Shown here in pieces: positions 22,066 through 31,006 of a stretch of 64,000 bases of DNA. The notes under the pieces are model-generated. The model worked only from the letters and a program-made list of their open reading frames with translations. It made no database searches and had not been told where the DNA came from. The first letter of the stretch is position 1; each line of letters starts with the position of its first letter. Source of the DNA: DATGMB01 sp035293845 (GTDB lineage Bacteria; Acidobacteriota; Terriglobia; Bryobacterales; Bryobacteraceae); the NCBI GenBank assembly GCA_035293845.1, contig DATGMB010000251.1:1-64000 (forward strand), read 5' to 3'. Position numbers and translations under genes: made by a program.

Positions 22066-22945
22066 CCCGGGGTGGGCGGCCGGACCGCTGCTGGCCGCGT
22101 TCCTCGCGGAGTTTCCATTCTATCTGGTTCCGGCATTTCCGGGCGTGCGGGCGCGGATCGGAGCGCGGCAGCTTCCTGCATACCTGTTCGTGTCCGCGGT
22201 GTTGCCGTACCTGATCTGCTGCTGCGGCGCTTCGCAATTCCAATGGATGGGGCTGGCGCGAGTGGCGGCCCTGGCGCTGGCGCTGGGCTTGTGGCACACC
22301 GTGCTGCCGCGGCACTGGACGCTCGACCTCGCGTTCCTGGCGCTGCCGGCGGCGGTGCTGCTGGGCCACTATTCCGATGCAGTCTACCGGCCGCTGTACG
22401 GCGGACTGCAGCGCGAGATGGCGGTGCTCAGCCATATCGTCCTGATCCAGATGACGGTGACGGCGCTGATGGTGGCGCGCGGCCTCGCGGAGACCGGCTA
22501 CGGTTTCCTGCCGGCGGCGCGGGAATGGCGGATCGGCGCGCTGCACTATCTCTACTTCGTGCTCTTCGGGCTGCCGCTCGCGCTGGTGCTGCACGCTGTG
22601 CGGGTGAGGCCGCACGCGGTGCCGGCGTGGAGCGTGGCGGCGACCTTTCTGGGATTCCTCTGGGTCATCGCCCTTTCCGAGGAGTTTCTGTTCCGGGGCG
22701 TGCTGCAGGGCTGGCTCGAAGAGTGGCTGCGCAGCCGGGGCGCGGCGCTTGCCGGCGCATCGGCGGCATTCGGCCTGATGCACCTCTGGTTTACGAGCTT
22801 CCCGTTTCCGAACTGGCGGTGGGCGATCGTGGCTGGGGTGCTCGGGTGGTGCTGCGGGCGCGCGCGCAATCAGGCGGGCGGCATCCGGGCGGGTGTGGTG
22901 ACGCACGCGCTGGCCGTCGCGACGTGGCGCGCGTTTTTCTTCTAG
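21941..22945 (+). CDS. CPBP-family intramembrane glutamic endopeptidase (second copy)
   Basis: This multi-pass membrane protein of 334 residues carries the CPBP motifs in its C-terminal third: SEEFLFRGVLQGWL, FGLMHLWFTSFPF and a final THALAVATWR. It has at least eight hydrophobic segments. Unlike the copy at 14863 it has no proline-rich tail. Starts at ATG 21941 or 21950 are both possible. The 5' end lies antisense to the start of the LolA-like gene. The substrate is unknown. Confidence 0.87.
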   Translation: MSVMAPFQPEKTRPSAGFLPVLLVGWTVLGAAGIMYARLKAIPGWAAGPLLAAFLAEFPFYLVPAFPGVRARIGARQLPAYLFVSAVLPYLICCCGASQFQWMGLARVAALALALGLWHTVLPRHWTLDLAFLALPAAVLLGHYSDAVYRPLYGGLQREMAVLSHIVLIQMTVTALMVARGLAETGYGFLPAAREWRIGALHYLYFVLFGLPLALVLHAVRVRPHAVPAWSVAATFLGFLWVIALSEEFLFRGVLQGWLEEWLRSRGAALAGASAAFGLMHLWFTSFPFPNWRWAIVAGVLGWCCGRARNQAGGIRAGVVTHALAVATWRAFFF

Positions 22946-22973
22946 CCGCTACCATTGAAGTAGAGGCGTCGCG

Positions 22974-23201
22974 ATGCGACATAAGACGGGATTGGATGTA
23001 ACTTTCGGTACGTACGGGCAGGTGGATTACTCCGATCATTCGCGGGTATATACGAAAGACCCGGTCTGCGGCTGCAAGCTGGATGAGGCCAAGGCCCCCC
23101 ATAAAGCCGGGTACGCCGGCCAGATGTATTACTTCTGCTCGCAGGATTGCCAGACGAAGTTTCAGGACCATCCGGGGAAGTACATTCGCAAGGCGGGATA
23201 G
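22974..23201 (+). CDS. YHS-domain protein
   Basis: This 75-residue protein contains a YHS metal-associated domain: DPVCGCKL, then GYAGQMYYFCSQDCQTKF and HPGKYI. The Cys and Tyr/Phe spacing matches YHS domains found fused to copper ATPases or standing alone. There is no signal peptide. It starts 28 bp after the CPBP stop, so the two may be co-transcribed. A role in metal sensing or handling is inferred from the family only. Confidence 0.85.
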   Translation: MRHKTGLDVTFGTYGQVDYSDHSRVYTKDPVCGCKLDEAKAPHKAGYAGQMYYFCSQDCQTKFQDHPGKYIRKAG

Positions 23202-23208
23202 CAAAATT

Positions 23209-23244
23209 ACCGCCGAGACACGGAGGCGCCGAGGCACGGCGAGA
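23209..23244. repeat. GAGACACGGAGGCGC-type short intergenic repeat
   Basis: A purine-rich run of near-tandem 9-10-nt units (CCGAGACACGG, AGGCGCCGAGG, CACGGCGAG) lies between the YHS and amidase genes. Similar runs are at 26355-26377 and, inverted, at 50308-50339. These look like a dispersed degenerate repeat and not a regulatory site. Confidence 0.4.
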
Positions 23245-23329
23245 GCCGGCGGGGTCTCACGGCGGCGCGGGCCAAGCCGCCGGATCGTGAGAAGGCGCCC
23301 AACAGCAGGCTCGGGTATGATTGATCCTT

Positions 23330-25111
23330 ATGGATCGTCGAACCTGGCTTCAGCTTTTGGGCCTGCTTTCCACGGCAAGCGCGGCCAATTCCCAGCAGCG
23401 GCCTCCGGCCACCACTCCCCCCGCGACGACGGCACCGGGCGAGGGTGGGCGCGGCGGCCGCGGCGGGTTCCAGCAGCAGCCGATGCGCATCACCAAAGAA
23501 CAGGTGGCGGCTGCGCTGACGCTGCTCGGTCTCAATTTTCAGGACGGCGAGCTCGATTTGATGCTGCGGCGCGTCAACAGCGCGCTGTACAACTACGAGG
23601 CGCTGCGCAAAATCGACGTTCCATACGGCACGGAGCCGGCGTTTGCGTTCCATCCCGGCCTGCCGGACCGGCAGCCGATCCACGGTCCGCAGCGGTTCTT
23701 CCCGACCGTCGTGACTTCGCGGCGCGGCCACCATACGGCGCCGGCCAATCTGGAGGAGGTCGCCTTCTGGCCGGTGACGCGCATCGCGCCGCTGATCCAT
23801 TCCCGCGCCATCACCTCGACGGACCTCACGAAAATGTACCTGGCGCGCATGAAGAAATACGGGCCGAAGCTGCTGTGCTACGTGACGCTGACGGAGTCGC
23901 TGGCGCTCGAGCAGGCGGCCGCGGCCGATCAGGAGATTCGCGCCGGGCGCTATCGCGGGCCGCTGCACGGGATCCCGTACGGAGTCAAAGACCTTTTCGA
24001 CACCAAGGGCATCCCGACGACCTGGGGCGCGGAGCCGTTCCAGAGCCGTGTGCCGAACGAAGATGCGACGGTGATCGAACGGCTGAACAAGGCCGGCGCG
24101 GTGCTGATCGCCAAACTTTCGATGGGCGCGCTGGCGATGGGGGATTTGTGGTTCCAGGGGCGGACGAAAAACCCGTGGAATCTGGAGCAGGGATCGAGCG
24201 GCTCCTCGGCGGGGTCGGCCTCGGCGACGTCGGCCGGGCTAGTGGGCTTCTCGCTCGGAACGGAGACGCTCGGCTCGATCGTTTCGCCGAGCACGCAGTG
24301 CGGGACGGCCGGGCTGCGGCCGACCTACGGCCGCGTCAGCCGGCATGGCGCGATGGCGCTGAGCTGGACGATGGACAAGATCGGGCCGATCTGCCGCGGC
24401 GTTGAGGATCTGGCGCTGGTGCTGCATGCGGTGTACGGGCCAGACGGCAAGGACCGCACGGTGGGCGCCGATCCGTTCCACTGGGAACCGCGCCGGCCGC
24501 TCACGAGCATGAAGATCGGCGTGCTGCAATCGGCGTTCGACCGCATGCAGGGGCCGCAGAAGGCGCTCTATGACCAGGCGCTCGCCGACCTCAAGAAAGC
24601 CGGCGTGGAGATGACGCCCGTGGACTTCCAGGAGGACCTGACGCAGGTGCGGTTCCTGCTCGAAGCGGAGGGCGCGGCGGCGTTCGACGACATCACGCGG
24701 GATGGGCAGGTGCGCACGTTGAAGGGCCAGGCGGCGCAGGATTGGCCGAATACGTTCCGCAGCTCGCGGCTGGTGCCGGCGGTGGAGTACATCCGGGCGC
24801 AGCGGGCGCGGACGCTGCTGGTGGAGAAGTTCGAAGCGTTTATGAAGGATTGGGACGTGGTGGTGATTCCGTCGAACGCGCTGCTGACCACGACGAATCT
24901 CACGGGGAACCCGCAGGTGGTGGCGAAGTGCGGTTTCACGGATGCGACGCTGCAAAGCGGCGAGAAAACGCCGGTGCCGCGGACCATCGGCTTCATCGGC
25001 AAGGTTTACGACGAGGGCTCGCCGCTGCGCGTGGCGCTGGCCTACGAGCAGGCGACCGAGTGGCACAACCGGCATCCGGTGGCGGCGCTCGAGAAAGCGC
25101 TGGTGAGCTAG
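23330..25111 (+). CDS. Exported amidase (amidase-signature family)
   Basis: This 593-residue protein starts with a twin-arginine-like leader (MDRRTWLQLLGLLSTASA), then a Pro/Gly-rich linker and an unassigned ~120-residue segment. The amidase-signature domain follows. Its Ser-Ser-Lys triad is visible: Lys in YGVKDLFD (near residue 219), Ser in SSGSSAGSA (near 289) and the cis-Ser in GTETLGSIVSPS. The fold is that of GatA-like amidases, but export and the lack of GatB/C rule out a tRNA role. It probably hydrolyses amides or peptide amides outside the cytoplasm. I prefer ATG 23330 to TTG 23321 because the leader begins there. The next gene starts 1 nt after its stop. Confidence 0.9.
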   Translation: MDRRTWLQLLGLLSTASAANSQQRPPATTPPATTAPGEGGRGGRGGFQQQPMRITKEQVAAALTLLGLNFQDGELDLMLRRVNSALYNYEALRKIDVPYGTEPAFAFHPGLPDRQPIHGPQRFFPTVVTSRRGHHTAPANLEEVAFWPVTRIAPLIHSRAITSTDLTKMYLARMKKYGPKLLCYVTLTESLALEQAAAADQEIRAGRYRGPLHGIPYGVKDLFDTKGIPTTWGAEPFQSRVPNEDATVIERLNKAGAVLIAKLSMGALAMGDLWFQGRTKNPWNLEQGSSGSSAGSASATSAGLVGFSLGTETLGSIVSPSTQCGTAGLRPTYGRVSRHGAMALSWTMDKIGPICRGVEDLALVLHAVYGPDGKDRTVGADPFHWEPRRPLTSMKIGVLQSAFDRMQGPQKALYDQALADLKKAGVEMTPVDFQEDLTQVRFLLEAEGAAAFDDITRDGQVRTLKGQAAQDWPNTFRSSRLVPAVEYIRAQRARTLLVEKFEAFMKDWDVVVIPSNALLTTTNLTGNPQVVAKCGFTDATLQSGEKTPVPRTIGFIGKVYDEGSPLRVALAYEQATEWHNRHPVAALEKALVS

Positions 25112-25112
25112 C

Positions 25113-26330
25113 ATGAACCGCCGACTTTTTATCGCGTCCGCCGCGGCCGGGGTTGCGGCCCTGGGCCGGCCAATGCCACAGGGGCAGGATGTGCCCGAAG
25201 CCATCCGGAAGCTGAAGCCGATGACGGAGGGGATTCAACCGATCACGGACGAGGAGCGCCACGCGCGCATCGAAAAGGCGCGGCGGCTGATGCGCCAGAA
25301 CAAAATGGACGCCGTCGTCATGGCGGGCGGGTCGAGCCTGTTCTACTTCACGGGCAGCCGGGCGGCCGAGGTGTTGTGGGTGCTGCCGGCCGCGGGCGCG
25401 CCGGTGTGGGTGGCGCCCGAGCCGCCGGAGAGCAAGCTGGCGGGCGAAGCGCGGATCTGGAAAGATCCTGCGCTGAAGTATCGCACGGCGGCGCACGCCC
25501 TGGCGGATCGCGGCGGGATCACCAGGATCGGCATCGAGGAGCGCGTGCCGTTCGGCGTGTTCGACGGGCTGCGCCACGCGACGGCTGGGACGGAGTACGT
25601 GAGCGCGGACGCGGTCACGGCCGGATGCCGGATGATCAAATCGCCGGCCGAGATCGCGCTGATGCAGCGCGCCAACGACATCACGATCGCGGCATACAAG
25701 GCGGCGTTCGCCACGCTGCGCGAGGGCATGACGCAGCGCGAGCTGAGCGCGAATATTGCGGCGGCGTACCGGGCGCTGGGAGTGAACGGCGGCGCCATGG
25801 CGATTTTCGGCAAGTATACGGCGTTTCCGCACGGCAGCATTCAACCGCAGCAGTTGCGGGAGGGCGACATGGTGCTGATCGACGACGGGTGCACGGTCGA
25901 AGGCTACCAGTCCGATATCACGCGCACCACGGTGTTCGGCAAGCCGACGGCCCGGCAGCGGGAGGTGTGGGAGATCGAGCGCGAGGCGCAGGACGCCGCG
26001 CTGGCGGCGGCGCAGCCGGGCGCGGCATGCGAATCGGTGGATGCGGCGGCGCGGAAGGTGATCACGGATGCGGGCTTCGGGCCGGGCTATAAAGTCCCGG
26101 GACTGCCGCACCGCACCGGGCACGGCATCGGCCTGGACGGGCACGAGTGGACGTACCTGGTGAAGGGGAACCGGACGAAGATCGAGCCCGGAATGTGCTT
26201 CAGCGACGAGCCGACCATCGCGATTTACGGAGAATTCGGCGTGCGGCTGGAGGACTGCATGTACATCACGGAATCGGGCGCGCGGATGTTCACGAAGCAG
26301 AGCCCGGCGATCGATCAGCCGTTCGGGTAG
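25113..26330 (+). CDS. Exported M24-family metallopeptidase (Xaa-Pro aminopeptidase-like)
   Basis: This 405-residue protein begins with a short export leader (MNRRLFIASAAAGVAALG), then a creatinase-type N-terminal domain (about 45-175) and a pita-bread M24 domain. The five metal ligands are visible: two Asp in LIDDGCTVEGYQSDITRT, His in HRTGHGIGLDGHE, and Glu in SDEPTI and RLEDCMYI. It should remove N-terminal residues next to proline, or cleave other dipeptides, outside the cytoplasm. It follows the exported amidase with a single-base gap, so the two are probably made together. Confidence 0.92.
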   Translation: MNRRLFIASAAAGVAALGRPMPQGQDVPEAIRKLKPMTEGIQPITDEERHARIEKARRLMRQNKMDAVVMAGGSSLFYFTGSRAAEVLWVLPAAGAPVWVAPEPPESKLAGEARIWKDPALKYRTAAHALADRGGITRIGIEERVPFGVFDGLRHATAGTEYVSADAVTAGCRMIKSPAEIALMQRANDITIAAYKAAFATLREGMTQRELSANIAAAYRALGVNGGAMAIFGKYTAFPHGSIQPQQLREGDMVLIDDGCTVEGYQSDITRTTVFGKPTARQREVWEIEREAQDAALAAAQPGAACESVDAAARKVITDAGFGPGYKVPGLPHRTGHGIGLDGHEWTYLVKGNRTKIEPGMCFSDEPTIAIYGEFGVRLEDCMYITESGARMFTKQSPAIDQPFG

Positions 26331-26354
26331 TGGAGAAAGCTGAGGCTGATGATT

Positions 26355-26377
26355 GGACGCAGAGAGCGGAGACGCAG
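26355..26377. repeat. GACGCAGAG-type short repeat
   Basis: GGACGCAGAGAGCGGAGACGCAG contains imperfect copies of a GACGCAGAG unit, directly before the creatinase-N fragment start at 26380. It is related to the runs at 23209 and 50308. Confidence 0.35.
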
Positions 26378-26379
26378 AA

Positions 26380-26850
26380 ATGCCACAGAGTAATTCCACC
26401 CCCGATTTTGCCGCCCGGCTGGCGAAGCTTCAGTCGGCTATGAAGGAGTTCGGCCTTGCGGCGGTCGTGCTGGAGCCGGGGCCGGCCATGCTGTACCTAA
26501 CGGGTGTGCGCTGGGGCAAGAGCGAGCGCACGTTCGCCGTGGTGCTGCCTGCAAAGGGCGGGCCGGTGTGGGTGGTGCCGGGCTTTGAGGAAATGCGCGC
26601 GCGCGAGCTGATCCGCCCGGGCGAGGAGATTCGCATCTGGCAGGAGGACGAGAGCCCGTACCAGCGCATCGTGGAGGGCCTGCATGCGCGCGGCGTCACG
26701 TCCGGGCGCGTGGGCATCGACGAGGGGGCGCGGTTCTTCGTCTTCGACGGCATCCGACGGCTCGCGCCGAAGCTGGAATACGTTTCCGCGAACGCGGCGC
26801 TGCGGGCGGCGGGCGTCGATCTCACGCAGCCGGCCGGCCGCAAGCGCTAG
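26380..26850 (+). CDS. Stand-alone creatinase-N domain, remnant of an M24 peptidase
   Basis: These 156 residues match only the N-terminal, non-catalytic domain of an Xaa-Pro peptidase (RLAKLQSAMKEFGLAAVV, AMLYLTGVRWGKSERTFAVV, VGIDEGARFFVFDGIRR). The frame ends at GVDLTQPAGRKR, just where the neighbour at 25113 passes into its catalytic M24 domain. All metal ligands are missing, and I see no M24 sequence in the following 160 bp. It has no export leader, unlike its neighbour. Most likely it is a truncated paralogue; a retained dimerisation-only protein is a less likely alternative. Confidence 0.65.
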   Translation: MPQSNSTPDFAARLAKLQSAMKEFGLAAVVLEPGPAMLYLTGVRWGKSERTFAVVLPAKGGPVWVVPGFEEMRARELIRPGEEIRIWQEDESPYQRIVEGLHARGVTSGRVGIDEGARFFVFDGIRRLAPKLEYVSANAALRAAGVDLTQPAGRKR

Positions 26851-26892
26851 ATTTTTTAACATCTCCTGAGAGATTTTGCACCCCGAATCTTG

Positions 26893-26921
26893 TTGCATTC
26901 CCGGCGGGCTTGGGACATAAT
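26893..26921 (+). promoter_or_regulatory. Candidate sigma-70 promoter for receptor 4
   Basis: TTGCAT (26893-26898), a 17-bp spacer and CATAAT (26916-26921) precede the receptor start by about 90 bp. Spacing is ideal and five of six -10 bases match the consensus. It follows the M24 remnant directly. Confidence 0.45.
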
Positions 26922-27010
26922 ACCGGAAATCTTTCGACTCACCACGGCTGTGAGGGGGCTCCCGGCAGCCTGCCCCACACCGAAGGATGTCTGCGTAAAC
27001 GGAGGTTTCG

Positions 27011-30000
27011 ATGTCCCGGGGACGCTCTTCCTGCATTCGTTCTTGGAGGGCCGCATGTGCCATCGCCGCCATCGCGGTCTGCCTGCTTCCGGCTGCATTT
27101 TCCCAGGTTTTGACCGGTACTCTGACCGGCACCGTCACCGACCCGACGGATGCGGTGGTGCCGGGCGCGACGGTCACCGCCAGGGACCTCGACACTGGCA
27201 AGGAATATAAGCTCACCACGGACGCCAAGGGCGAGTTTACCTTCACCAATCTTCCGAACAGCACTTACAGCCTTCGGGTGGACCAGCCCGGATTCGCGCG
27301 GGCGGAGGTGGCGCGGGTAGCGGTGGAGGTCTCCAACGTGACCAAAGTGCCGATCAAGCTGGAGGTCGCGAAGGCCGGCACGGAAGTGGTGGTGGAGGCG
27401 CAGACCGCGGTGGTGCAGACGGAATCGGCGGAGCTGAAGAACACCATCACGCGCAGCCAGTTGGATGAGATTCCGCTGCCCACGCGGAATCCCATGGACC
27501 TGGTGAAGGCGTTCGCGGGCATCCTGACGCCGAACATCACCAGCGTTACCGGCGGCGACGCATTCGTCAACGGCTTGCGCGGCAACACCACGAACCTGAC
27601 GCAGGACGGCATCAACGTGCAGGACAACTTCGTCAAGACGAGCGCGTTTTTCGCGTTGAGCGCCCCGGTGGCGGATTCGATCGGGGAATTCAACGTGACG
27701 GTCGGGGGCGTGGGCGCGGATGCGGGGTTCGGCTCGGCGCAGGTTTCGATGGTGACGCAGCGCGGATCGAACGACCTGCACGGGTCGGTCTACTGGTATC
27801 AGCGCAATAACTTTTTGAACGCGAACACGTGGTTCAACAACCAGAGCGGCACGGCGCGGCCGTTCCAGCACCAGAACCGCCTCGGGGCGACGATCGGCGG
27901 GCCGGTGTGGCTGCCGAAAATTTATCACGGCAAGAACAAGACGTTTTTCTTTTTCGCCTACGAGGGCTATCGCGAGCCGCGCGCGCAGCCGCGGACCCGC
28001 ACGGTGATGACGGCCGCGGCCGAGCAGGGGCTGTTCACGTATACGCCGACGACGGGCGGCGGGCCGGTGACGGTGAACCTGCTGAACGTCGGGACGATCA
28101 ACGGCGCGCATCCCTCGATCAACCAGACGACCATGGCGATTTACCAGAAGTACGTGCCGCAATCGGGCTACACCGACGCGGGATGCGGCTCGGGCGACGG
28201 CATCAACATCCGCTGCATCGCGCTGAACCTGGCGGGCATCAACAACACCGACCGCTACACGGTGCGCGCCGACCACCAGCTCACGTCGAAGCATTCGATC
28301 GAGTTCGTTTTCAACGAGTCGCTGTTCAATACGGCGCCGGATTTCCTGAACAGCAATGAGCCGCCTTTCCCCGGCGCGCCGTGGTCGGGCGGGCAGATTT
28401 CCACGCGGCAGGTGGCGGTGTGGGCGCTCGAATCGGTGCTGAACGAGCACATGACGAATGAATTCCGCTTCGGCTTCCAGCGCGCGCCGGTGAGCTTCGC
28501 GTATGGGAACATGTTCACCGAGACAGGCGGCGCGCAGGTGGCCTATTCGACGGTGACGAGCCCGATCCAGACCACCACCAACCTGCCGCAAGGACGCAAC
28601 ACGCCGGAGCGGCAGTTCATCGACAATTACGCCTGGGTGAAGGGAACGCACCAGATGCGCTTCGGCGGCGAGTACCGCTGGCTGCTCGCGGATTCGTATT
28701 TCTGGAACACGGTGTACCCGCGGGTGAGCCTGGGGACGAACCCGGCGAACCCGAACAACCTGAGCACGGCGACGCTGCCCGGCATCAGCGCGGCGGAGCT
28801 CACGCTGGCCAATTCTATTTTCAGCGACATTACGGGCATGCTCGGCTCGATTGCGCAGGGCTTCAACCACACCTCGCCGACTTCCGGCTACGTGGCGGGA
28901 AAGCCGGAGAACTACACGCCGGTGCAGCAGAACCTGGCGTTTTACTGGCAGGACGCGTGGAAGGCCAGGCGCAACCTGACGTTCCAATACGGCACGCGCT
29001 GGGAGTATCAGGGCCCGTACGACGCGCGCAACGGCCTGGTGCTGCTGCCGCAGAATAACGTGGCTTCGCTGTTCGGGCCGACGCCGATCGGCGCCTACTT
29101 CCAGCCGGGCAACACCAACGGAGCGACGGACGTCACGCTGACGCTGCAGGGCGGCAGCAACGGGCATCCGGTGACCAACCGCGACCTGAACAATTTCGCG
29201 CCATTCCTGGGTGTGGCGTACGCGCCGGGCAGCGACGGCAAGACGTCGATCCGCGCCAATTTCTCGACGCACTACGTGCAGGACGGGTTCACCTTCTGGA
29301 CGCCGGCGACGACCTCCAACACCGGCCTGTTCAGCACGTTCTCGAACAGCACGCCGGCCGGCGTGTTCGCCACGAGCGGCCTGCCGCTGCCGGTGCCGAC
29401 GAGCAACGGATCCTTTCCGGTTTCCCAGGTGGCCAACTGGATCAACAGCGGCGGCACGGCGAATCTGACGGCTTTCGACCCCAACCTGCGAACGCCATAC
29501 GTGCTCGAATGGAGCCTGGGCGTGCAGCGCGAGCTGGCGAAGCACTATACCCTCGAGGCGCGGTACGTGGGCAACCACGCGGTGAAGCAGTACCGCTCGT
29601 ACAGCATCAACGAGCTCAACCTCGGGACGAACGGGCTGCTGCAGGAATTTGTGAACGCGCAGAACAATCTGAACATCAATGTGGCGAACAAGATCACCGG
29701 CACATTCGCCAACAACGGCCTGCCCGGACAGGTGCCCACGCCGCTGCTGGACAAGATGTTCACGGGCGTCGCGGCCAGCTCCGGCTACGGCAACAGCACC
29801 TTCATCACGAACCTGCAGCAGAACAACATCTACTCGATGTTCAACACGATTCGCACCTCGCCCACTTACCGCACCAACGTGCTGGGACCGAACGCCAATA
29901 ACCCTACCCTGTTCCCGCTGAACTTCTTCGTGGCCGATCCGTGGGCGGCGAGCGCCAACCTGGTGAGCAACGCGGGGTGGTCCTACTACGACGCGCTCGA

Positions 30001-30811
30001 GGTGCAGGTGCAGCACCGCATGTCGAGCGGATTGTTTCTGCTGGCAAACTACAGCTTCAGCAAAGTGCTGGCGGACACGACCTTCGGCGAGTCGCAGAGC
30101 GAGAACCAGAGCTACCAGTCACTGGCCAACACGCGGCTCGACAAGTTCGTGGCCGCGATCAACGTGAAGCACTCCTTCGGCGCGCTGATGCAGTACCCGC
30201 TGCCGGTGGGCCGCGGGCGGCATTTCGGCGCGGCGATGCCGCGCTGGGCGGATGCGATCGTGGGCGGGTGGACGTTCAACAGCAACACGCATTGGTCGAC
30301 GGGCGCGCCGCTCAGCGTTCTCTCGCGCACGACGACCGGGTCGGGCCTGACATCGACCGCGATGATCGCGAACATGACGGCGGCGCAGCTTCAGTCGAAC
30401 ATCGGGGTGTACCGGACCGGCAATGGCGTCTTCTGGCTGAATCCCGCCTCGGGTCTGTTCACGATCAAAGGCTCGACCAGCACGGTGAATTTCTGCACCG
30501 CCGGCCAAAGCACGCCGTGCCTCGCGGTCCCGGCGCCGGGGCAGATCGGCAACACGGCGTTCGATGCCTTCAGCCTGCCGCGGTTTTTCGATCAGGATCT
30601 TTCCGCGATCAAAGATGTCCAGATCTGGGAACGTGTGCGGTTCCAGGCCCGACTGGAGGCGTTCGATGTCTTCAATAACGCGAACTTCGCCGGGCCCAGC
30701 AACTCGCTGGACAGCACGACTTTCGGCCAGTTGACGACCACTTTCGACACGGCTCGCGGCGGCGGCGTGACTTCGCGCATCGTGCAATTCGGGCTTCGGC
30801 TGCAATTTTGA
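27011..30811 (+). CDS. Oar-type TonB-dependent outer-membrane receptor 4
   Basis: This 1266-residue receptor has a leader ending LLPAAFSQ (about residue 32), a carboxypeptidase-regulatory-like domain (TGTLTGTVTDPTDAVVPGAT, FTNLPNSTYSLRVDQPGF), and a plug (RSQLDEIPLPTRNPMDLVKA, NGLRGNTTNLTQDGINVQDN). A long barrel ends FGLRLQF. GGAGG at 27001-27005 lies 5 nt before ATG 27011. It stands downstream of the exported amidase and M24 peptidase, so peptides or amide-bearing polymers are possible cargo; that is inference. A hairpin at 30821-30844 follows. Confidence 0.92.
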   Translation: MSRGRSSCIRSWRAACAIAAIAVCLLPAAFSQVLTGTLTGTVTDPTDAVVPGATVTARDLDTGKEYKLTTDAKGEFTFTNLPNSTYSLRVDQPGFARAEVARVAVEVSNVTKVPIKLEVAKAGTEVVVEAQTAVVQTESAELKNTITRSQLDEIPLPTRNPMDLVKAFAGILTPNITSVTGGDAFVNGLRGNTTNLTQDGINVQDNFVKTSAFFALSAPVADSIGEFNVTVGGVGADAGFGSAQVSMVTQRGSNDLHGSVYWYQRNNFLNANTWFNNQSGTARPFQHQNRLGATIGGPVWLPKIYHGKNKTFFFFAYEGYREPRAQPRTRTVMTAAAEQGLFTYTPTTGGGPVTVNLLNVGTINGAHPSINQTTMAIYQKYVPQSGYTDAGCGSGDGINIRCIALNLAGINNTDRYTVRADHQLTSKHSIEFVFNESLFNTAPDFLNSNEPPFPGAPWSGGQISTRQVAVWALESVLNEHMTNEFRFGFQRAPVSFAYGNMFTETGGAQVAYSTVTSPIQTTTNLPQGRNTPERQFIDNYAWVKGTHQMRFGGEYRWLLADSYFWNTVYPRVSLGTNPANPNNLSTATLPGISAAELTLANSIFSDITGMLGSIAQGFNHTSPTSGYVAGKPENYTPVQQNLAFYWQDAWKARRNLTFQYGTRWEYQGPYDARNGLVLLPQNNVASLFGPTPIGAYFQPGNTNGATDVTLTLQGGSNGHPVTNRDLNNFAPFLGVAYAPGSDGKTSIRANFSTHYVQDGFTFWTPATTSNTGLFSTFSNSTPAGVFATSGLPLPVPTSNGSFPVSQVANWINSGGTANLTAFDPNLRTPYVLEWSLGVQRELAKHYTLEARYVGNHAVKQYRSYSINELNLGTNGLLQEFVNAQNNLNINVANKITGTFANNGLPGQVPTPLLDKMFTGVAASSGYGNSTFITNLQQNNIYSMFNTIRTSPTYRTNVLGPNANNPTLFPLNFFVADPWAASANLVSNAGWSYYDALEVQVQHRMSSGLFLLANYSFSKVLADTTFGESQSENQSYQSLANTRLDKFVAAINVKHSFGALMQYPLPVGRGRHFGAAMPRWADAIVGGWTFNSNTHWSTGAPLSVLSRTTTGSGLTSTAMIANMTAAQLQSNIGVYRTGNGVFWLNPASGLFTIKGSTSTVNFCTAGQSTPCLAVPAPGQIGNTAFDAFSLPRFFDQDLSAIKDVQIWERVRFQARLEAFDVFNNANFAGPSNSLDSTTFGQLTTTFDTARGGGVTSRIVQFGLRLQF

Positions 30812-30820
30812 GTGCACGGG

Positions 30821-30844
30821 CAGGGCAGGTTTCGGCCTGCCCTG
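30821..30844. terminator. Hairpin after receptor 4
   Basis: CAGGGCAGG (30821-30829) pairs perfectly with CCTGCCCTG (30836-30844) around a 6-nt loop, 9 bp after the stop codon. There is no T-tract, so a Rho-independent role is uncertain. Confidence 0.5.
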
Positions 30845-30917
30845 TGCCACGAATCGGGGCTGCGGAAGAGCCGGCGTAGTATCTTCCGGACAGTCTCTGA
30901 AAATGCCCCGCAGAATG

Positions 30918-30947
30918 TTGAACTCCCTCAGGAGATTCCTGTACAAT
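30918..30947 (+). promoter_or_regulatory. Candidate sigma-70 promoter for receptor 5
   Basis: TTGAAC (30918-30923), an 18-bp spacer and TACAAT (30942-30947) form a near-consensus promoter. Transcription would begin near 30954, giving a leader of about 53 nt before ATG 31007. Confidence 0.6.
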
Positions 30948-31006
30948 AGCCCGCAATAAAGTCGGCTTCGGGGATTACAGACATTTTGTTGAAGGGAAGC
31001 GTAAAG

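Noticed and set aside
26939..30016. A 1025-codon open frame antisense to receptor 4
   Set aside because: It is Arg/His/Val-rich, has no recognisable domain and mirrors the codon pattern of the receptor on the other strand; long antisense frames are expected at this GC content.
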